Translations under genes and position numbers: made by a program
Part shown: positions 23,086 through 24,057 of the stretch, in pieces
Position numbering within the stretch: position 1 is the first letter of the stretch
Layout: each line of letters starts with the position of its first letter
Source of the DNA: Verrucomicrobiota bacterium
GTDB lineage: Bacteria; Verrucomicrobiota; Verrucomicrobiia; Opitutales; Opitutaceae
NCBI GenBank assembly: GCA_023443985.1
Contig: JAEZSJ010000154.1
Location: 1 to 24,057, forward strand
DNA: 24,057 nucleotides
Direction of reading: 5' to 3'
Notes under the pieces: model-generated
What the model was told of the DNA's origin: nothing
Database searches by the model: none
Seen by the model: only the letters and a program-made list of their open reading frames with translations

Positions 23086-24057
23086 ATGTTTGACCACGTC
23101 GAGAAGCTCAAGGAATACGTCCGCTGCCAGAGTGTGTCGGCGGACCCCAATTTTGCCGGCGGCATGAAGCAGGCGCGCGAGTTCATCGTCGGCCTGCTGC
23201 GCGACATCGGGTTCGCCGTCGAGGTGGTGCCCACGCCGAAGCACCCGCTCGTGCTCGCCACCCGCGGCGGCGACCCGAGCTGGCCGCATGTGCTCATCTA
23301 CGGCCACTACGACGTGCAGCCGGCCGATCCGCTGAACCTCTGGAAGTCCCCGGCCTTCGAACCGGAGATCCGCGACAACCGCCTGTACGGCCGTGGCGCG
23401 GCGGACAACAAGGGACCGCTGCTCGTGCACGTGACGGCCGTGGCGAAGCTGCTCGCGGCCGAGCCCGATCTGCCGTTGCGCATCACGTTCCTGATCGAAG
23501 GCGAGGAGGAGATTGGCAGCCCGAGCTTCCTGCCTTTCCTGGAGAGATACCGCGACCGGCTGAAGGCGGACTTCGTCTTCCTCTCCGACACCGGGAGCCC
23601 GCGCGAGGACCAGCTCGTCGTGACCTGCGGCCTGCGCGGCCTGTTCACCTTCGAGATCGAGCTCACCGGTCCGCAGATGGACCTGCACTCCGGCCTGCAT
23701 GGCGGCGCGCTGCTCAACCCGCTGCAAGCGCTCTGCGAGCTCTGCGCCTCGCTCCATCTGCCGGACGGCCGCGTGAACATCCCCGGCTTCTACGACGAGG
23801 TGCGCCCGGTGCAGGACTGGGAGCGCGAGGAGCTGCGCAAACTGGGAACGACCGAAGCCGAGTATCTGAAATTCCTGGGCGTGCCCGCGTTCCATGGTCA
23901 TCCGGACTACTCGCCCTTCGAGGCGGTGCGCTTCCTGCCCACGCTCGAGTTCAACGGCCTCGGCGGCGGCTACCAGGGCGCGGGCAGCAAGACCGTCATC
24001 CCGAGCAAGGCGATGGCGAAGATCAGCTGCCGCCTCGTGCCCGACCAGGACCCCGAG
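23086..24057 (+). CDS. M20-family metallopeptidase (dipeptidase-type), 3' end cut off by the window
   Basis: N-terminal 324 residues of a cytoplasmic di-zinc peptidase; family members (CNDP/DapE-like) usually have 450-470 residues, so about 130 are missing beyond the window edge. The metal site follows the family scheme: H74 and D76 (IYGHYDVQP), the bridging D107 (GRGAADNKG), catalytic E141 and ligand E142 (EGEEEIGS), and D168 (FLSDTGSP); the last histidine lies past the end. The dimerisation lid begins near LTGPQMDLHSGLHGG, characteristic of the carnosinase-type subgroup. Two ATGs are close together; the one at 23086 is in the protein frame and gives MFDHVEKLKEYV, while 23081 is out of frame. 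It likely degrades short peptides; the substrate is not readable. Confidence 0.93.
   Translation, partial: MFDHVEKLKEYVRCQSVSADPNFAGGMKQAREFIVGLLRDIGFAVEVVPTPKHPLVLATRGGDPSWPHVLIYGHYDVQPADPLNLWKSPAFEPEIRDNRLYGRGAADNKGPLLVHVTAVAKLLAAEPDLPLRITFLIEGEEEIGSPSFLPFLERYRDRLKADFVFLSDTGSPREDQLVVTCGLRGLFTFEIELTGPQMDLHSGLHGGALLNPLQALCELCASLHLPDGRVNIPGFYDEVRPVQDWEREELRKLGTTEAEYLKFLGVPAFHGHPDYSPFEAVRFLPTLEFNGLGGGYQGAGSKTVIPSKAMAKISCRLVPDQDPE

Noticed and set aside
1..24057. Mobile elements, CRISPR, tRNA or rRNA genes
   Set aside because: No transposase or integrase motifs, no regularly spaced repeats and no cloverleaf with a CCA end were recognised. The genes are all housekeeping or conserved accessory functions.

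Overview
The window comes from a GC-rich bacterial chromosome. The gene set points to Verrucomicrobiota, most likely the Opitutaceae. That placement is an inference from the fused ccoNO gene, a one-heme CcoP, gene content and base composition; no 16S gene is present. Nearly all of the sequence is ordinary chromosomal coding DNA. I saw no insertion sequence, prophage, CRISPR array, tRNA or rRNA.

Layout. (1) 45-1492: an AraC-type regulator with a PocR-like sensor domain, convergent with a cysteine-rich protein of unknown function. (2) 1493-1732: a divergent control region with several inverted repeats. (3) 1733-6903, plus strand: a compact cbb3 oxidase cluster, ccoS, fused ccoNO, ccoQ, one-heme ccoP, ccoG and a 49-residue membrane protein. 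Several junctions are ATGA or longer overlaps. (4) 6962-9001: a secreted S9 peptidase. (5) 9036-20375, minus strand: read in the direction of transcription, an 85-aa hypothetical gene, a ParA-type ATPase, two ABC-2 permeases, rnc, an HDOD gene, mfd, a SurA-like chaperone, typA and an 86-aa acidic protein. The block rnc, HDOD, mfd, surA-like is tightly packed with overlaps and ends in a clear intrinsic terminator. (6) 20546-24057, plus strand: purH, an M48 lipoprotein protease and a truncated M20 peptidase running off the end.

How it works together. The cbb3 cluster encodes a high-affinity terminal oxidase (CcoNO core, CcoP electron entry) plus maturation factors CcoS and CcoG. The copper ATPase CcoI is not in the window. 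The minus-strand block combines RNA processing (RNase III), transcription-coupled repair (Mfd), envelope protein folding (SurA-like) and a ribosome-associated GTPase (TypA).

The most interesting signals are regulatory rather than a new enzyme system. CTAG appears only six times by eye, and five of these lie 33-75 nt upstream of start codons. Start codons almost never carry a Shine-Dalgarno sequence, and many follow pyrimidine-rich leaders. Other points of note are matched inverted repeats between the cysteine-rich gene and the oxidase cluster, an ABC permease pair without its ATPase behind an orphan ParA, and a parvulin-type chaperone lacking both usual active-site histidines.
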